From assembly GCF_029439465.1 (NCBI RefSeq), contig NZ_JAROAV010000032.1, positions 1 to 64,000 on the forward strand: a DNA stretch of 64,000 nucleotides. Reading direction: 5' to 3'. This DNA is from Luteipulveratus flavus (GTDB lineage: Bacteria > Actinomycetota > Actinomycetes > Actinomycetales > Dermatophilaceae). Below, piece by piece: positions 40,877-49,249 of the stretch. The position numbers and the translations under genes were made by a program. The first letter of the stretch is position 1; each line of letters begins with the position of its first letter. The notes below the pieces were generated by a model that searched no databases, was not told the DNA's origin, and worked only from the letters and a program-made list of their open reading frames with translations.

Positions 40877-42151
40877 ATGTCCACCTACGTACGAAGGATT
40901 GTCGACGACGAGCTGGACGACCTGTTCGAGCACATCGCCGCTATCGCGATCGACGGCCCGAAGGCGGTTGGCAAGACGACGACAGCTGAGGAGCGCGTCG
41001 ACGGACTGCTCAAGCTCGATTCCAAGACCAACCGGGAGGCGATGCAGGCTGACCCCGAGCTGTTGCTGCGGCGCGTCCGACCGCTGCTGGTCGATGAGTG
41101 GCAGAAGGTTCCGGAGGTTTGGGATGTCGTGCGGCGCGCGGTGGACGCGGACCCGACCGGTGGCCAGTTTCTGCTCACGGGCAGCGCCAGCCCAGCGGAA
41201 GGTGCCACCGCCCATTCGGGGGCCGGACGTATCGGACGACTACGAATGCGCCCGATGACACTGACCGAACGCGGCGTCACCACACCGACCGTCAGCACGC
41301 GCGAGCTGCTGACCGGGCGTCGTCCGCCGCTGGACGGACTGTGCTCGTTGAGCTTGGTCGACTACGTCGAGGAGATCGTCCGATCGGGCTATCCCGGCAT
41401 GCGACACCTCAGCGCACGCGCACTGCGATTTCAGCTCGACTCCTACCTGCGCAACGCCGTCGACAGAGATGTCCCTGAGACCGGGATCACCGTGCGCAAG
41501 CCGGATGCGATGCTCGCCTGGCTGCGCGCGTACGCGGCCGCAACGTCCTCCACCGCCAGCTACTCGAACCTGCTCGACGCGGCGACACCGGGGCAGAGCG
41601 ACAAGCCGTCACGTAGCACGAGCATCGCCTACAGAGACGCGCTGACCCAGGTGTGGTTGGTCGATCCGGTGCCCGCGTGGACGCCGTCCGGCCACCCGCT
41701 CAGCCGTCTTGCCCAGACTCCGAAGCACCACCTCGCTGATCCGGCCCTCGCCGCACGACTACTCGGTCTGTCCGTCGACGCGCTGCTCGACGGCGACGGC
41801 AAACCCCTCGGGCCGCAGGCAGGTTCGATGCTCGGCCGCCTGTTCGAGTCACTTGCCACGCTCTGCGTACGGGTCGTCGCGCAAGCCGCGGACGCAGCTG
41901 TCGGACATCTACGCACGCGCAACGGTGATCACGATATCGATCTCGTCGTGGTCCGCGACGACGGCAAGGTGCTCGCCGTCGAGGTCAAGCTCGCGACGAC
42001 GGTGGCGGATCAGGACACCAAGCACCTGCGGTGGCTCGCGGACCGGCTGGGCGACTCCCTGCTGGACGCGATCGTGATCTACACCGGACCGAACGCCTAT
42101 CGCCGGAGGGACGGCATCGGCGTCGTTCCTCTCGGATCCATCGGCGCCTGA
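40877..42151 (+). CDS. AAA ATPase with DUF4143 C-terminal domain
   Basis: Protein of 424 residues. Walker A is DGPKAVGKTT (residues 29-38), Walker B-like sequence is PLLVDEWQ, and LTGSASP follows as sensor 1. The C-terminal DUF4143 domain carries DIDLVVVRDDGKVLAVEVKL, a D...E-x-K pattern like a PD-(D/E)XK nuclease. ATPases of this type are widespread in variable regions and have been associated with toxin-antitoxin or defence functions, mostly without proof. The ATG has no ribosome-binding site and probably starts a leaderless mRNA. It ends 12 bp from the convergent PKD-like gene. Confidence 0.85.
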   Translation: MSTYVRRIVDDELDDLFEHIAAIAIDGPKAVGKTTTAEERVDGLLKLDSKTNREAMQADPELLLRRVRPLLVDEWQKVPEVWDVVRRAVDADPTGGQFLLTGSASPAEGATAHSGAGRIGRLRMRPMTLTERGVTTPTVSTRELLTGRRPPLDGLCSLSLVDYVEEIVRSGYPGMRHLSARALRFQLDSYLRNAVDRDVPETGITVRKPDAMLAWLRAYAAATSSTASYSNLLDAATPGQSDKPSRSTSIAYRDALTQVWLVDPVPAWTPSGHPLSRLAQTPKHHLADPALAARLLGLSVDALLDGDGKPLGPQAGSMLGRLFESLATLCVRVVAQAADAAVGHLRTRNGDHDIDLVVVRDDGKVLAVEVKLATTVADQDTKHLRWLADRLGDSLLDAIVIYTGPNAYRRRDGIGVVPLGSIGA

Positions 42152-42162
42152 CCCGTCGCTGG

Positions 42163-43068
42163 CTACTGGTTGACGAGGCGGTTCTTGGCGGTCAGGACCT
42201 GCAGCTGCTGCGACGGTCCCGCGATGTCGATCGTGCCCGGCACGTCCACCCACGCACCCCCGCCCAGACGGAACTGGCCCCCGTACGTCACCGTCGAGCC
42301 TGCAGTCACCGTGCCCGCACCCGCGTACGCGTGCGTGACGTCGCCGGTCGGGTACGGGCCGCCCAACGACTGTGTCGTCATGCTCGCGCCGTCGCCGAAG
42401 GTGTAGCGGACCTGCTTGAACCGCGGCCGGATCTCCACCCGCTGACCCACCAACGTCACTGACCGCACCTCGTCCGGCTCGTTGCCTGCCGCCGGCCACG
42501 ACACCTGGAAGTACGTCGGCAACGTCACCAACGTGCGGTTGCCCACCGGCTGCATCGACAGGGTGGGCTTCGCGAACGGCGTGTGCGTCCACGCCTCCTT
42601 GATCATCGCCATCGTCAGCTGCGGCCTGCTCTTGCCCGGCACCTTCTCCGGCCAGCACGTGTCACCGACCTGCTCCCACGCCGACTTCTGGTTGTTCGGA
42701 CCCAGCAGCCGCCGGAACACCCGCGTATACGTGCTCGGCCGGTTCACCGTGGTCTGGCAGTACGACATCGCCTGCGAGCAACCGAGCTCGCCGCTGGCCT
42801 GGCCCGGCCGAGCACCCATGCACGCCATCGTCGTCGTGTACTCGTACGGCACGACCTTGGGCTTCTTCGGAGCCGGACGCCCCTCCGGCTTCCACGCGCC
42901 CTTCTTCTCGAACACGTGGTTCTCCCGTAGGCCGACGTACACCCCACCGCTGCCGGTGCACGCGCGCCCGTCACACGGAGTGCCGAGCGCATAAGCGCTC
43001 GCTGGCACCACGACTAGGCCAACCGCGCCGATCACCAGTGACGCGGCTGCCGCCAAGGCCCGCCTCAT
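42163..43068 (-). CDS. secreted PKD-like protein, copy 2
   Basis: Protein of 301 residues, homologous over its full length to the product of 16275-17207. It has a signal peptide (VIGAVGLVVVPASAYA), the same Cys-bearing central region (CDGRACTGSG; VGDTCWPEKVPG) and a PKD-like C-terminus (FGDGASMTTQSLGGPYPTGDVTHAYAG). The last 20 residues differ at only a few positions from copy 1. It overlaps the lipoprotein gene upstream by ATGA. Retention of both copies with an intact frame implies selection. Confidence 0.82.
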   Translation of the reverse strand: MRRALAAAASLVIGAVGLVVVPASAYALGTPCDGRACTGSGGVYVGLRENHVFEKKGAWKPEGRPAPKKPKVVPYEYTTTMACMGARPGQASGELGCSQAMSYCQTTVNRPSTYTRVFRRLLGPNNQKSAWEQVGDTCWPEKVPGKSRPQLTMAMIKEAWTHTPFAKPTLSMQPVGNRTLVTLPTYFQVSWPAAGNEPDEVRSVTLVGQRVEIRPRFKQVRYTFGDGASMTTQSLGGPYPTGDVTHAYAGAGTVTAGSTVTYGGQFRLGGGAWVDVPGTIDIAGPSQQLQVLTAKNRLVNQ

Positions 43069-43688
43069 GACGATGTCGACTTCGATTCAGCGACGCGCCA
43101 CCCACCCGCAGTCCAGCGCAGGAAGTAGACGACTCCAAAGCGCTGCTTCTGAACGGTGCGCACCGCAGAGCCGTCCGACCCGACGATGCGGTAGGTGGAT
43201 TGGTCAAATGTCGTCCGTACGACCACGCCCTTCTCACCGGTGATCCGCTCGCCATCGACGATGGTGATGACCGCGCCGGACTCGTGCTGGCGATCCTGGA
43301 TCAGGCGTCCGATGTAGTCGGAATAGCCGTCGCACGCCTTGCAGCCGGCCAACCCGTAGGGCTCAATGACGCCCTTCTGGGGCTTCGCTCCGACCTGAAC
43401 CATCTTCTGGATGTAGTGCTTGGTGAAGGCGATGGCGGCGTCGGTGGTGTTGGCGCGGGCGTTCGCGGGGACGCCGGGCAGGCCTGGTCCGAGAGCGCTC
43501 GACGACGGCGCCGAAGACGTCGCCGGCGCGGCCGACGAGCTAGCCGTAGACGCCGTACTCGACGACGAAGCCGCCGTGGGCGAGCCACCCGCCTTCGCGT
43601 CGTCGCCGCCACAACCGGACAGCACGCCGGCCGAGGCGACCGCCAGCACGGCAGCGGCAGCAGTGGTGCGCGCAGAACGAGACAGCAT
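43065..43688 (-). CDS. DUF6318-like lipoprotein, copy 2
   Basis: Protein of 207 residues with lipobox LSGC, a Ser/Thr/Ala-rich linker of about 45 residues, and a globular domain with AIAFTKHYIQKM and CKAC, equivalent to CKPC in copy 1. The C-terminal YFLRWTAGGWRVAES matches VFLTWSDGGWRIANI in copy 1. It overlaps the PKD-like gene (ATGA). The upstream ~150 bp resembles the regions before copy 1 and the relic, including a TTGTCCACA site. Confidence 0.85.
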   Translation of the reverse strand: MLSRSARTTAAAAVLAVASAGVLSGCGGDDAKAGGSPTAASSSSTASTASSSAAPATSSAPSSSALGPGLPGVPANARANTTDAAIAFTKHYIQKMVQVGAKPQKGVIEPYGLAGCKACDGYSDYIGRLIQDRQHESGAVITIVDGERITGEKGVVVRTTFDQSTYRIVGSDGSAVRTVQKQRFGVVYFLRWTAGGWRVAESKSTSS

Positions 43689-43822
43689 GAGTCAGGGTCC
43701 CCCTGGATTCTGGGTCGATGCCGTCGCGAGTATCCCGACCCCCGGGCGCGCGTGGGGTGTTGCGGGCCGGACCAAATCCGCGACACCCCGATCCTGCCTG
43801 GAACGCCGATGGCCCGCCGCCG

Positions 43823-43831
43823 TTGTCCACA
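43823..43831 (+). promoter_or_regulatory. TTGTCCACA DnaA-box-like site
   Basis: The site is 135 bp upstream of the lipoprotein copy 2 start, the same distance as in copy 1 (134 bp) and the relic (134 bp). Confidence 0.45.
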
Positions 43832-43862
43832 GCCCTCGAAGCGCGCGACCGGTCCGGCGGTC

Positions 43863-45026
43863 TCAGGTCGACAGGAGCAGGCTGTCGCGCTGCTGCTCGA
43901 TCCCGCTCCACAGCCTCGGGTTCTCGACCACGAACCGGCCGACGACCACCCGGCCCACCGCCTTCACCTGCGGCGACGTGAGCAGCTGCGACCACGGCCG
44001 CGCGGTGGCCGCGGACTGACCCTTGCCCACCATCGCGTTCAGCCGCTCGACCCCGGTCCTGGCCGCCGCGTCGTCGGCTTGGGCGAAGGCCACCACGAGC
44101 ACACTGCGCCCGCCGTCGACCGCCTGCCCGATGCCGTACGCGACGTACGGCGGCTGGGCGACGTCGCCGTCCGACGGCGGGGACGAGGGCCGGCGCCCGC
44201 GTGTCAGCGACTCGGCGGTGACCCGCTCGGTGCTGAGCACGGCCGAGAAGACGCCCGCACCGTCGAGAGCGTCGGCCACGCCTTTCAGCCCCGCGTTCTG
44301 CGCGAGCGAGCGCCCGCGTCCGTGCGTCCGCTTGATCAGTGCCGTGACCGCCGCGTCGGTGCGCGCGAGGACGAGTGTCCCGGCAGCCGGTACGGCGACG
44401 CGGCCGGCCTGGCCGATGTCGCTGAACGGCGCCTTGCCGGCGAGCTCGACGTCGATGCGCAGGTCGTCGAGCCACCGGACGACCGAGGCTCCGGCGAGCT
44501 GGACCACCGACGCCTTCGCGCCGACCGACGCCCGGACCGCCTGCTGCACAGCGCCCTGGTCGAACGAGCCGCGCGCCACCTGCACCACGTTCGGCGGGGC
44601 GCCCGCGGTGATGTCGGCGGTCAGCCGGCGCGGGTCGTACCCGACGGCCACCTGCACCCCGCTCGTACGCATCCGCGGGCTGCCGAAGAACGTGCTCGCC
44701 TGCACAGCGACCTTGCTGCGCGAGCCGTTGGTCAACGTGAGCGAGGCGTCGTCCAGCGCGTCGCCGGTCGCGGCGCGGTCGGCGCCGGAGGCGGTCCAGG
44801 CGGGGTCGTACCGGTTGAGCACGACGCGGCGCCGCTGCTCCGCCGCGTCCGGGACGAGGGTGAGCAGACCGGCGAGAGAGCGCTCCGGACGGTCTGCGAC
44901 GGCGGGACCAGCGCCGCCCGAGGGCGGCGATGCGGTGGGCGACTCGTCGTCGCTGCACGCCGTCAGGGCAGCGGCGAACCCGGCAAGCAGGGTTCCCCTG
45001 AGCAGCTGGCGGCGGTTGGCGTCCAT
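43863..45026 (-). CDS. Tat-type lipoprotein of unknown function
   Basis: Protein of 387 residues. The N-terminus NRRQLLRGTLLAGFAAALTAC combines a twin-Arg motif with a lipobox, so it is probably exported folded by Tat and lipidated. A Ser/Pro linker follows, then a domain of about 330 residues with alternating strands and helices, several regular repeats of hydrophobic positions and no Cys after the lipid site. No catalytic motif is recognised. Neighbouring genes are a DUF6318 lipoprotein and a cell-wall amidase, so a cell-envelope role is likely. Confidence 0.8.
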   Translation of the reverse strand: MDANRRQLLRGTLLAGFAAALTACSDDESPTASPPSGGAGPAVADRPERSLAGLLTLVPDAAEQRRRVVLNRYDPAWTASGADRAATGDALDDASLTLTNGSRSKVAVQASTFFGSPRMRTSGVQVAVGYDPRRLTADITAGAPPNVVQVARGSFDQGAVQQAVRASVGAKASVVQLAGASVVRWLDDLRIDVELAGKAPFSDIGQAGRVAVPAAGTLVLARTDAAVTALIKRTHGRGRSLAQNAGLKGVADALDGAGVFSAVLSTERVTAESLTRGRRPSSPPSDGDVAQPPYVAYGIGQAVDGGRSVLVVAFAQADDAAARTGVERLNAMVGKGQSAATARPWSQLLTSPQVKAVGRVVVGRFVVENPRLWSGIEQQRDSLLLST

Positions 45027-45104
45027 CGTGTCCTCTCGACGTACGGCGTCAGCAGCGACCGTAGGGCAGGCGCGGCTGTGGGGCGGGAACCGCGCGCGGT
45101 CACC

Positions 45105-45293
45105 GTGGTCTCGACACGGGCGCTCACTTCGTTCGGCCCGGCTCGACCGGCGAATGTGTGGGCTGGCTCGACCGGCGAATGTGTGGGCCTGGCTCGACCG
45201 GCGAGGTGTGATCCGGCTCGACAGACGGGTGGGGACCCGCGGTCTCGATACAGGCGCTCACTTCGTTCGGCCCTACTCGACCGGCGGGGCCCG
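45105..45293. repeat. REP-like and 26-bp tandem repeats
   Basis: Two copies of GGGCGCTCACTTCGTTCGGC-type sequence (TCTCGACACGGGCGC... and TCTCGATACAGGCGC...) flank three to four tandem copies of GGCTCGACCGGCGAATGTGT. The GGTCGAG core is shared with the elements near recQ on the opposite strand. The whole 268-bp gap between the Tat lipoprotein and the amidase consists of this material and carries no gene. Confidence 0.8.
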
Positions 45294-45294
45294 G

Positions 45295-46200
45295 TCAGGA
45301 GAGCAGCCGCTTCCAGGTCTCGGGACCGGGGTAGCCGTCCGCGCCCGAGCCCGTCCAGCCCTGGGCGAGCTGGAAGTCGCGGACGTTGGCCCGCGTGTAC
45401 CGGGTGAACAGCGTGCCCGCCTGGTACCCGTCGCCGTCGTGGTGCTTGGTGTAGCCCTTGCGGATGAGGCCCTGGTCGAGCGTCTTCACCGCCGGGTGCC
45501 GCTTGCCGACCTTGAACGCCGACGCGCCCGGGTACGGCGGCACGGACGAGCCGCCGCCGCTGCCGAGCTTCTTGGCCATCTCGCGGTAGAGCTCCTGGCC
45601 GCGACCGTCCACCCAGCGGTTGAGCGGACCACCGGGGCAGGCGGTCGCGGTGTGGTCCTGGTGGCCGGTGATCCGCAGCGCCTTCTTCTTACCCATCGCG
45701 GCGTGCGAGTGCCGGTACAGCCACTCGAGCGACGCGAGTGCCGCCTTCGACGGCTTCTGGCTGCCGCTGATGTGGATCTGCACGCCGATCGAGAAGTCGT
45801 TCGCGCCGTGCGTCGCCCCGGACTTGAACTCGTACGCGCGGGCGCCGAAGATCTCGCCCCTCTGGGTGATGACGAAGTTGTAGAGGATGCCCGCGTTGTT
45901 CGGGTCCGCCTTGTGCTCGCGGTCGATGCTGCGCGGCACCTGCGCTCCGCTGTCGCCGCCCCCGGTCGCACCGTGGTAGTGCACGACGAAGTGGGTGATG
46001 GCACCCTTGTCCAGCCGCGGCGGGCCGCCGGCCTGCCAGCCGGTGAACCCCCACCTCGACCGCGGGATGATCGTGTGCGCCGCCTCGGCGCTCGCCCACT
46101 GACCAGGGCCGGCGACCGCCACGGCGGTCGCGCCGACCGCGCTCACCCCGGCGATCTGGAGGAGCCGGCGGCGACTGAACGTGTTATCGGTGGTGCTCAT
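45295..46200 (-). CDS. Tat-exported peptidoglycan amidase (PGRP/amidase_2)
   Basis: Protein of 301 residues that cleaves the amide bond between N-acetylmuramic acid and L-alanine. A Tat signal (SRRRLLQIAGVSAVG) precedes the amidase domain (about 40-195). Zinc ligands are His in FVVHYHG and His/Cys in ITGHQDHTATACPGG; the Tyr/Lys region lies between. The C-terminal ~85 residues form a peptidoglycan-binding module (VGKRHPAVKTLDQGL to WKRLL). The start is ATG 46200 with AGGAAGGA upstream. Together with the M23 protein gene 75 bp upstream it makes a pair of wall-lytic enzymes. Confidence 0.9.
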   Translation of the reverse strand: MSTTDNTFSRRRLLQIAGVSAVGATAVAVAGPGQWASAEAAHTIIPRSRWGFTGWQAGGPPRLDKGAITHFVVHYHGATGGGDSGAQVPRSIDREHKADPNNAGILYNFVITQRGEIFGARAYEFKSGATHGANDFSIGVQIHISGSQKPSKAALASLEWLYRHSHAAMGKKKALRITGHQDHTATACPGGPLNRWVDGRGQELYREMAKKLGSGGGSSVPPYPGASAFKVGKRHPAVKTLDQGLIRKGYTKHHDGDGYQAGTLFTRYTRANVRDFQLAQGWTGSGADGYPGPETWKRLLS

Positions 46201-46275
46201 GGTCGTTGTCCTTCCTGCACGAGAAGGCGGGCGCGCCGGGAGTGCCGACGCGCCCGCCGTACGGGGTGGGTCCGG

Positions 46276-47169
46276 TCAGCTCTCGACGTAGCCGTGCGCG
46301 TTCCAGAACCGCGTGGGGTCCGGGTTGTCCAGGTGCGGGTCGTTCACACTCTTGGACGCGTACGGGTGCTTGCCCGGGCGGTACTCGACGTGCGTGTGCG
46401 TCATCGAGCCGGCGCCGTTGCGGGCCTCGGTCGCGATGACCTGACCGCGCGTCACCTTCTGGCCCACCCGCACCTTCGGGTTGGAGTGCAGGTAGATGAC
46501 GGTCTTGTTCTCCTTGGGCAGGTAGATCGCCAGCGTCGCGATGCTGTCACCGCCCGCCCGGATGACCGTGCCGCTCACCAGCGAGCGCACCGAGCTGCCG
46601 TACCCCTTCGCGAAGTCGATGCCCTCGTGCCGGCCCGACTGGCTGGTGTACCCGTCGAACTTGCAGGTCAGCCGGCCGCCGCCACCGACGTACAGCGCCT
46701 GCGACATGCGCTTGCTGCCGCTCGGCGGGTTACCGCCGCCGCCCTTGCCGATGCGGTGGGAGGCATTGTTGTTGTAGACCGCGGCGGGCAGCTTGCCCTT
46801 CGCGCCGGGCTTGAGGGTGGCCGAGCGGCCGCCGTACCCGGAGTTGAAGTAGACCGTCACCGGCTTGGACGACCGGTTCCAGAAGCCGCCGGCGTTGTTC
46901 TTGACGCACTTGCCGGCGCCCTTCTTGCCCTTGCCCTTGAACTCGTAGCAGCCGGGCTGGGTGGCGCCGTAGTCGCCGACGGAGCCGGTGAAGTCGGACC
47001 AGGCTCCCCTGAGGTCGGAGTTGAAGTTGTAGCAGAACTCGCCCTTCTCGCAGGCGCCGTTACGCCCCGCGGCGTCCGCCTGCGAGGAGATGGACAGGCC
47101 CGTGAACGTGGCGGCGGTCAGCGCGAGCACGCCGAGGCCGGCTGCAGTGCGGTGCTTGATGATCGGCAT
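46276..47169 (-). CDS. secreted I36-like and M23 peptidase fusion
   Basis: Protein of 297 residues with a Sec signal (GLGVLALTAATFTGL to ADAA). The N-terminal ~90 residues resemble the peptidase inhibitor I36 / SMI fold (GEFCYNFNSDLRGAWSDF), with four Cys. The C-terminal half is an M23 LytM-type metallopeptidase: GRHEGIDFA gives the H...D zinc ligands and THTHVEYRPG the HxH. It likely cuts peptide crosslinks of peptidoglycan. ATG 47169 follows GAAAGGAACGATCG. The fusion with an inhibitor-like domain is unusual; it may serve as a wall-binding or regulatory module. Confidence 0.87.
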   Translation of the reverse strand: MPIIKHRTAAGLGVLALTAATFTGLSISSQADAAGRNGACEKGEFCYNFNSDLRGAWSDFTGSVGDYGATQPGCYEFKGKGKKGAGKCVKNNAGGFWNRSSKPVTVYFNSGYGGRSATLKPGAKGKLPAAVYNNNASHRIGKGGGGNPPSGSKRMSQALYVGGGGRLTCKFDGYTSQSGRHEGIDFAKGYGSSVRSLVSGTVIRAGGDSIATLAIYLPKENKTVIYLHSNPKVRVGQKVTRGQVIATEARNGAGSMTHTHVEYRPGKHPYASKSVNDPHLDNPDPTRFWNAHGYVES

Positions 47170-47326
47170 CGATCGTTCCTTTCGCTCGGATGCCCGGACG
47201 TACGACCACGTCGGGCAATGGCAGAACGGTGACGAGCCGAGACCCCTGTTCGGTACCAGCCGGAGCGCTCCTGACAACGCGAGCGGACGTCAGACCCCGG
47301 AATGACGCGGATCTGACAGACCACGC

Positions 47327-47359
47327 GACGCCTGTCAGATCCCGGATCTGACAGGCGTC
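47327..47359. promoter_or_regulatory. 33-nt perfect palindrome before the M23 gene
   Basis: GACGCCTGTCAGATCC and its exact complement flank one central base. Extra CTGACAG units are nearby (47312 and 47367). It lies between rnhA and the M23 gene, both on the minus strand, so it could be the rnhA terminator or an operator for the M23 gene. Its lack of a loop favours an operator bound by a dimer. Confidence 0.6.
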
Positions 47360-47393
47360 TGACAACCCTGACAGCGGCGGGCGGGCCGGAGCG

Positions 47394-47852
47394 TCAGGCG
47401 GTCAGCTGGGTGATGCCGCGATTGGCGAGGGCGTCGGCGCGCTCGTTGCCCGCGTCGCCGGCGTGGCCCTTGACCCAGATCCAGGCGACGTCATGGCCGG
47501 CCACCGCCGCGTCGAGCGCCTGCCACAGATCGACGTTCTTGACCGGCTGCTTGGCCGACGTGCGCCACCCGTTGCGCTTCCACCCGAGGATCCAGGACTG
47601 CATCCCCTTCATCACGTACGTGGAGTCGACGTTCAGCGTGACCGAACTGCGGCGCGTGAGGGCGTGCAGGCCCTCGATGACGGCGGTGAGCTCCATCCGG
47701 TTGTTCGTGGTGAGCGCCTCACCGCCGCACAGCTCCTTCTCGTGCGCGCCGGAGCGCATCAGCACACCCCAGCCGCCCGGACCGGGGTTGCCCTTGCAGG
47801 CTCCGTCGGTCCACATCTCCACGATCGGCAGGTCGGCAGGCACGGCGGTCAC
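47394..47852 (-). CDS. rnhA: ribonuclease HI
   Basis: Enzyme of 152 residues that degrades RNA in RNA-DNA hybrids. All four acidic catalytic residues are visible: Asp in [14 protein letters not shown], Glu in NNRMELTAV, Asp in NVDSTYV and Asp in GNERADALA, along with the His of VKGHAG. GTG at 47852 gives the usual family length; the extension to 48002 has no homology. Size and content match type 1 RNase HI without an N-terminal hybrid-binding domain. Confidence 0.95.
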   Translation of the reverse strand: MTAVPADLPIVEMWTDGACKGNPGPGGWGVLMRSGAHEKELCGGEALTTNNRMELTAVIEGLHALTRRSSVTLNVDSTYVMKGMQSWILGWKRNGWRTSAKQPVKNVDLWQALDAAVAGHDVAWIWVKGHAGDAGNERADALANRGITQLTA

Positions 47853-47937
47853 CCTATCCGTGCGCGCGCTCGATGCCGGCGCGTGTACGACGAGGGCTGG
47901 ACCGGGACGGGGGGTGAGGGCTTCCGCAGCCCACCTC

Positions 47938-48180
47938 TCATCTCCCGGACGACGCTGGGTCGTCGTCGTACGCGAGCTCGGACCAGTCGTCCGACAGACC
48001 ACGCTTCAACATGAAGAGACGGAGGTCGTCGAAGTCCGGCGTGCTCGGATCGACGCCAGACGGCCACGTGGCGTCGCACTCATCGCACACCTGGATCGCC
48101 TCGCCAGTTGCCACAATCTTCCTCGTCTCCACCGCCCCTTGGCCGCAACTCGGACATTCGACGAACCGTCCGCGAGTCAA
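47938..48180 (-). CDS. 80-residue zinc-ribbon protein downstream of immunity gene
   Basis: Small protein with four Cys in a ribbon arrangement (CPSCGQG ... VCDECDATW), likely binding zinc. The TTG at 48180 immediately follows the stop of the immunity gene, so translation is probably coupled. The tail is acidic ([11 protein letters not shown]). Possibly another immunity factor or an accessory of the toxin cassette; no family name is known to me. Confidence 0.68.
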   Translation of the reverse strand: MTRGRFVECPSCGQGAVETRKIVATGEAIQVCDECDATWPSGVDPSTPDFDDLRLFMLKRGLSDDWSELAYDDDPASSGR

Positions 48181-48639
48181 TCACCAGCCTCCCGCATAGC
48201 GGCCCAGTCGCTCGATTTCTTCATCGAATCGCGCCTCATCCCGCGGAAAAGCAGTCTTCATGCGCGCCCAGAACATCGTCCCGGCCTGACCCAGCGCACG
48301 ATACAACTCCATCAGGTCAACCCTCGCTTCCCGAATCGGGTCGACGAGAACTCTGATCACGACGTCGGCCCCGTCGCGCTCGAAGACAACGTCCACCGGT
48401 TGCCCCGGCAACTCCATGAAAGTCTGCTTCGATGACTCGAGCCCGTCCAGAGAATCACCGATAGTCGACCACAGCTGTCCGACTTCGTCCCAGAGAGATT
48501 CGTCGAGCAGCGTTGTTCCATCGGCAATGAGCCGTATCGCACCATTGACGTACAACCATTCGGATCCATAGTCGAACGGCTCATCAATTGCAGAGAAGGC
48601 GACGCCGTCTCTTGTCACCAGTGTCTCTACGTCAATCAA
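48181..48639 (-). CDS. immunity protein paralog of 20210-20686
   Basis: Protein of 152 residues with a TTG start whose TTGA overlaps the stop of the orphan toxin tip, the same geometry as the ATGA overlap at 20210. It shares WDEVG-LW---G, PGQ and FW-RM---P-DE-R---EIERL with the first immunity protein. No signal peptide or membrane segment. It should neutralise toxins of the tip family found at the end of the 18.5-kb toxin, while the nearby intact toxin (49250-51157) has an unrelated nuclease tip and its own Imm7 gene. Confidence 0.82.
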   Translation of the reverse strand: MIDVETLVTRDGVAFSAIDEPFDYGSEWLYVNGAIRLIADGTTLLDESLWDEVGQLWSTIGDSLDGLESSKQTFMELPGQPVDVVFERDGADVVIRVLVDPIREARVDLMELYRALGQAGTMFWARMKTAFPRDEARFDEEIERLGRYAGGW

Positions 48640-48838
48640 GAAAAGCTCCTCACGGGAAAGAATTGAACGATGCGTCCGCTGTCGATCTTGAACACCCAGA
48701 CAACTCTTTCAATTTCCGTCTCGTAGCGCTGTTTCCGCCCTCCCCCTGATATTGCTGAGTAGTTTCGCGAGACCTGGTCGCGAACAATTTTCCCACTTCT
48801 CCGATGTCGACTGCGCGACGAACGCCGTGTCGAGAAGA
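48636..48838 (-). pseudogene. orphan toxin tip fragment
   Basis: Reading the minus strand, an open frame of about 67 codons without a start ends in WVFKIDSGRIVQFFPVRSFS and a stop overlapping the next immunity gene. It aligns with the end of the 18.5-kb toxin (WVMAIDNGYIRMFYPEEKSL; 8 of 20 identical, including W, G, F and P at fixed spacing). Upstream of a TAG the homology is lost. It is thus a displaced or decayed C-terminal module of the same toxin family. Positions 48661-48720 have only 28 G/C, lower than the surroundings. Confidence 0.75.
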
Positions 48839-48862
48839 TCTACGATCGACGGGCTTTACATG

Positions 48863-49249
48863 TCAGTCCTCGATCTTCGGATTGCATGGCGAGAAGAATG
48901 GGTCGGCCTCTTCAACAAGAAGTCCACGCCTGACAACGTAAACCTTGTACGAGTTTCCGAGGGGTGATTCGTCGTCACGCCAATGGAGTAGTCCATGCGA
49001 CCCAGGCAACTCTTTGGCGATTCTCCGTACGAGTGAAAGAAGAGAATCGAACTCTGCTGTGGCATGGTTTGCGACGGCATGCAACGTGAGCACACGAACT
49101 CCACCAACATTGTCAAAGGCAGCCTTGGTCGCCCAGGTCAGGTGCAACTCAACCCATGCCGCGAGTTCTTCGATCTTGGGGTCCACCGCGTCCCAGTCCG
49201 ACTCGTACGTCGAGTCGGACAGAACGATCCATCCGTGAACGTCAACCAT
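48863..49249 (-). CDS. Imm7 family immunity protein
   Basis: Protein of 128 residues starting MVDVHGWIVLSD and ending DPFFSPCNPKIED, the two hallmark ends of the Imm7 family; the middle has ANHATAEFDSLL and GSHGLLHWRDDE. The start codon directly follows the stop of the nuclease toxin, so it is the cognate antitoxin. Imm7 proteins act in the cytoplasm by binding the toxin tip. ATG at 49249 has AGGATAG upstream. Confidence 0.9.
   Translation of the reverse strand: MVDVHGWIVLSDSTYESDWDAVDPKIEELAAWVELHLTWATKAAFDNVGGVRVLTLHAVANHATAEFDSLLSLVRRIAKELPGSHGLLHWRDDESPLGNSYKVYVVRRGLLVEEADPFFSPCNPKIED

Noticed and set aside
45295-47169. Prophage endolysin module
   Set aside because: The amidase and M23 protein have Tat and Sec signals, and no holin, capsid, terminase or integrase is nearby.
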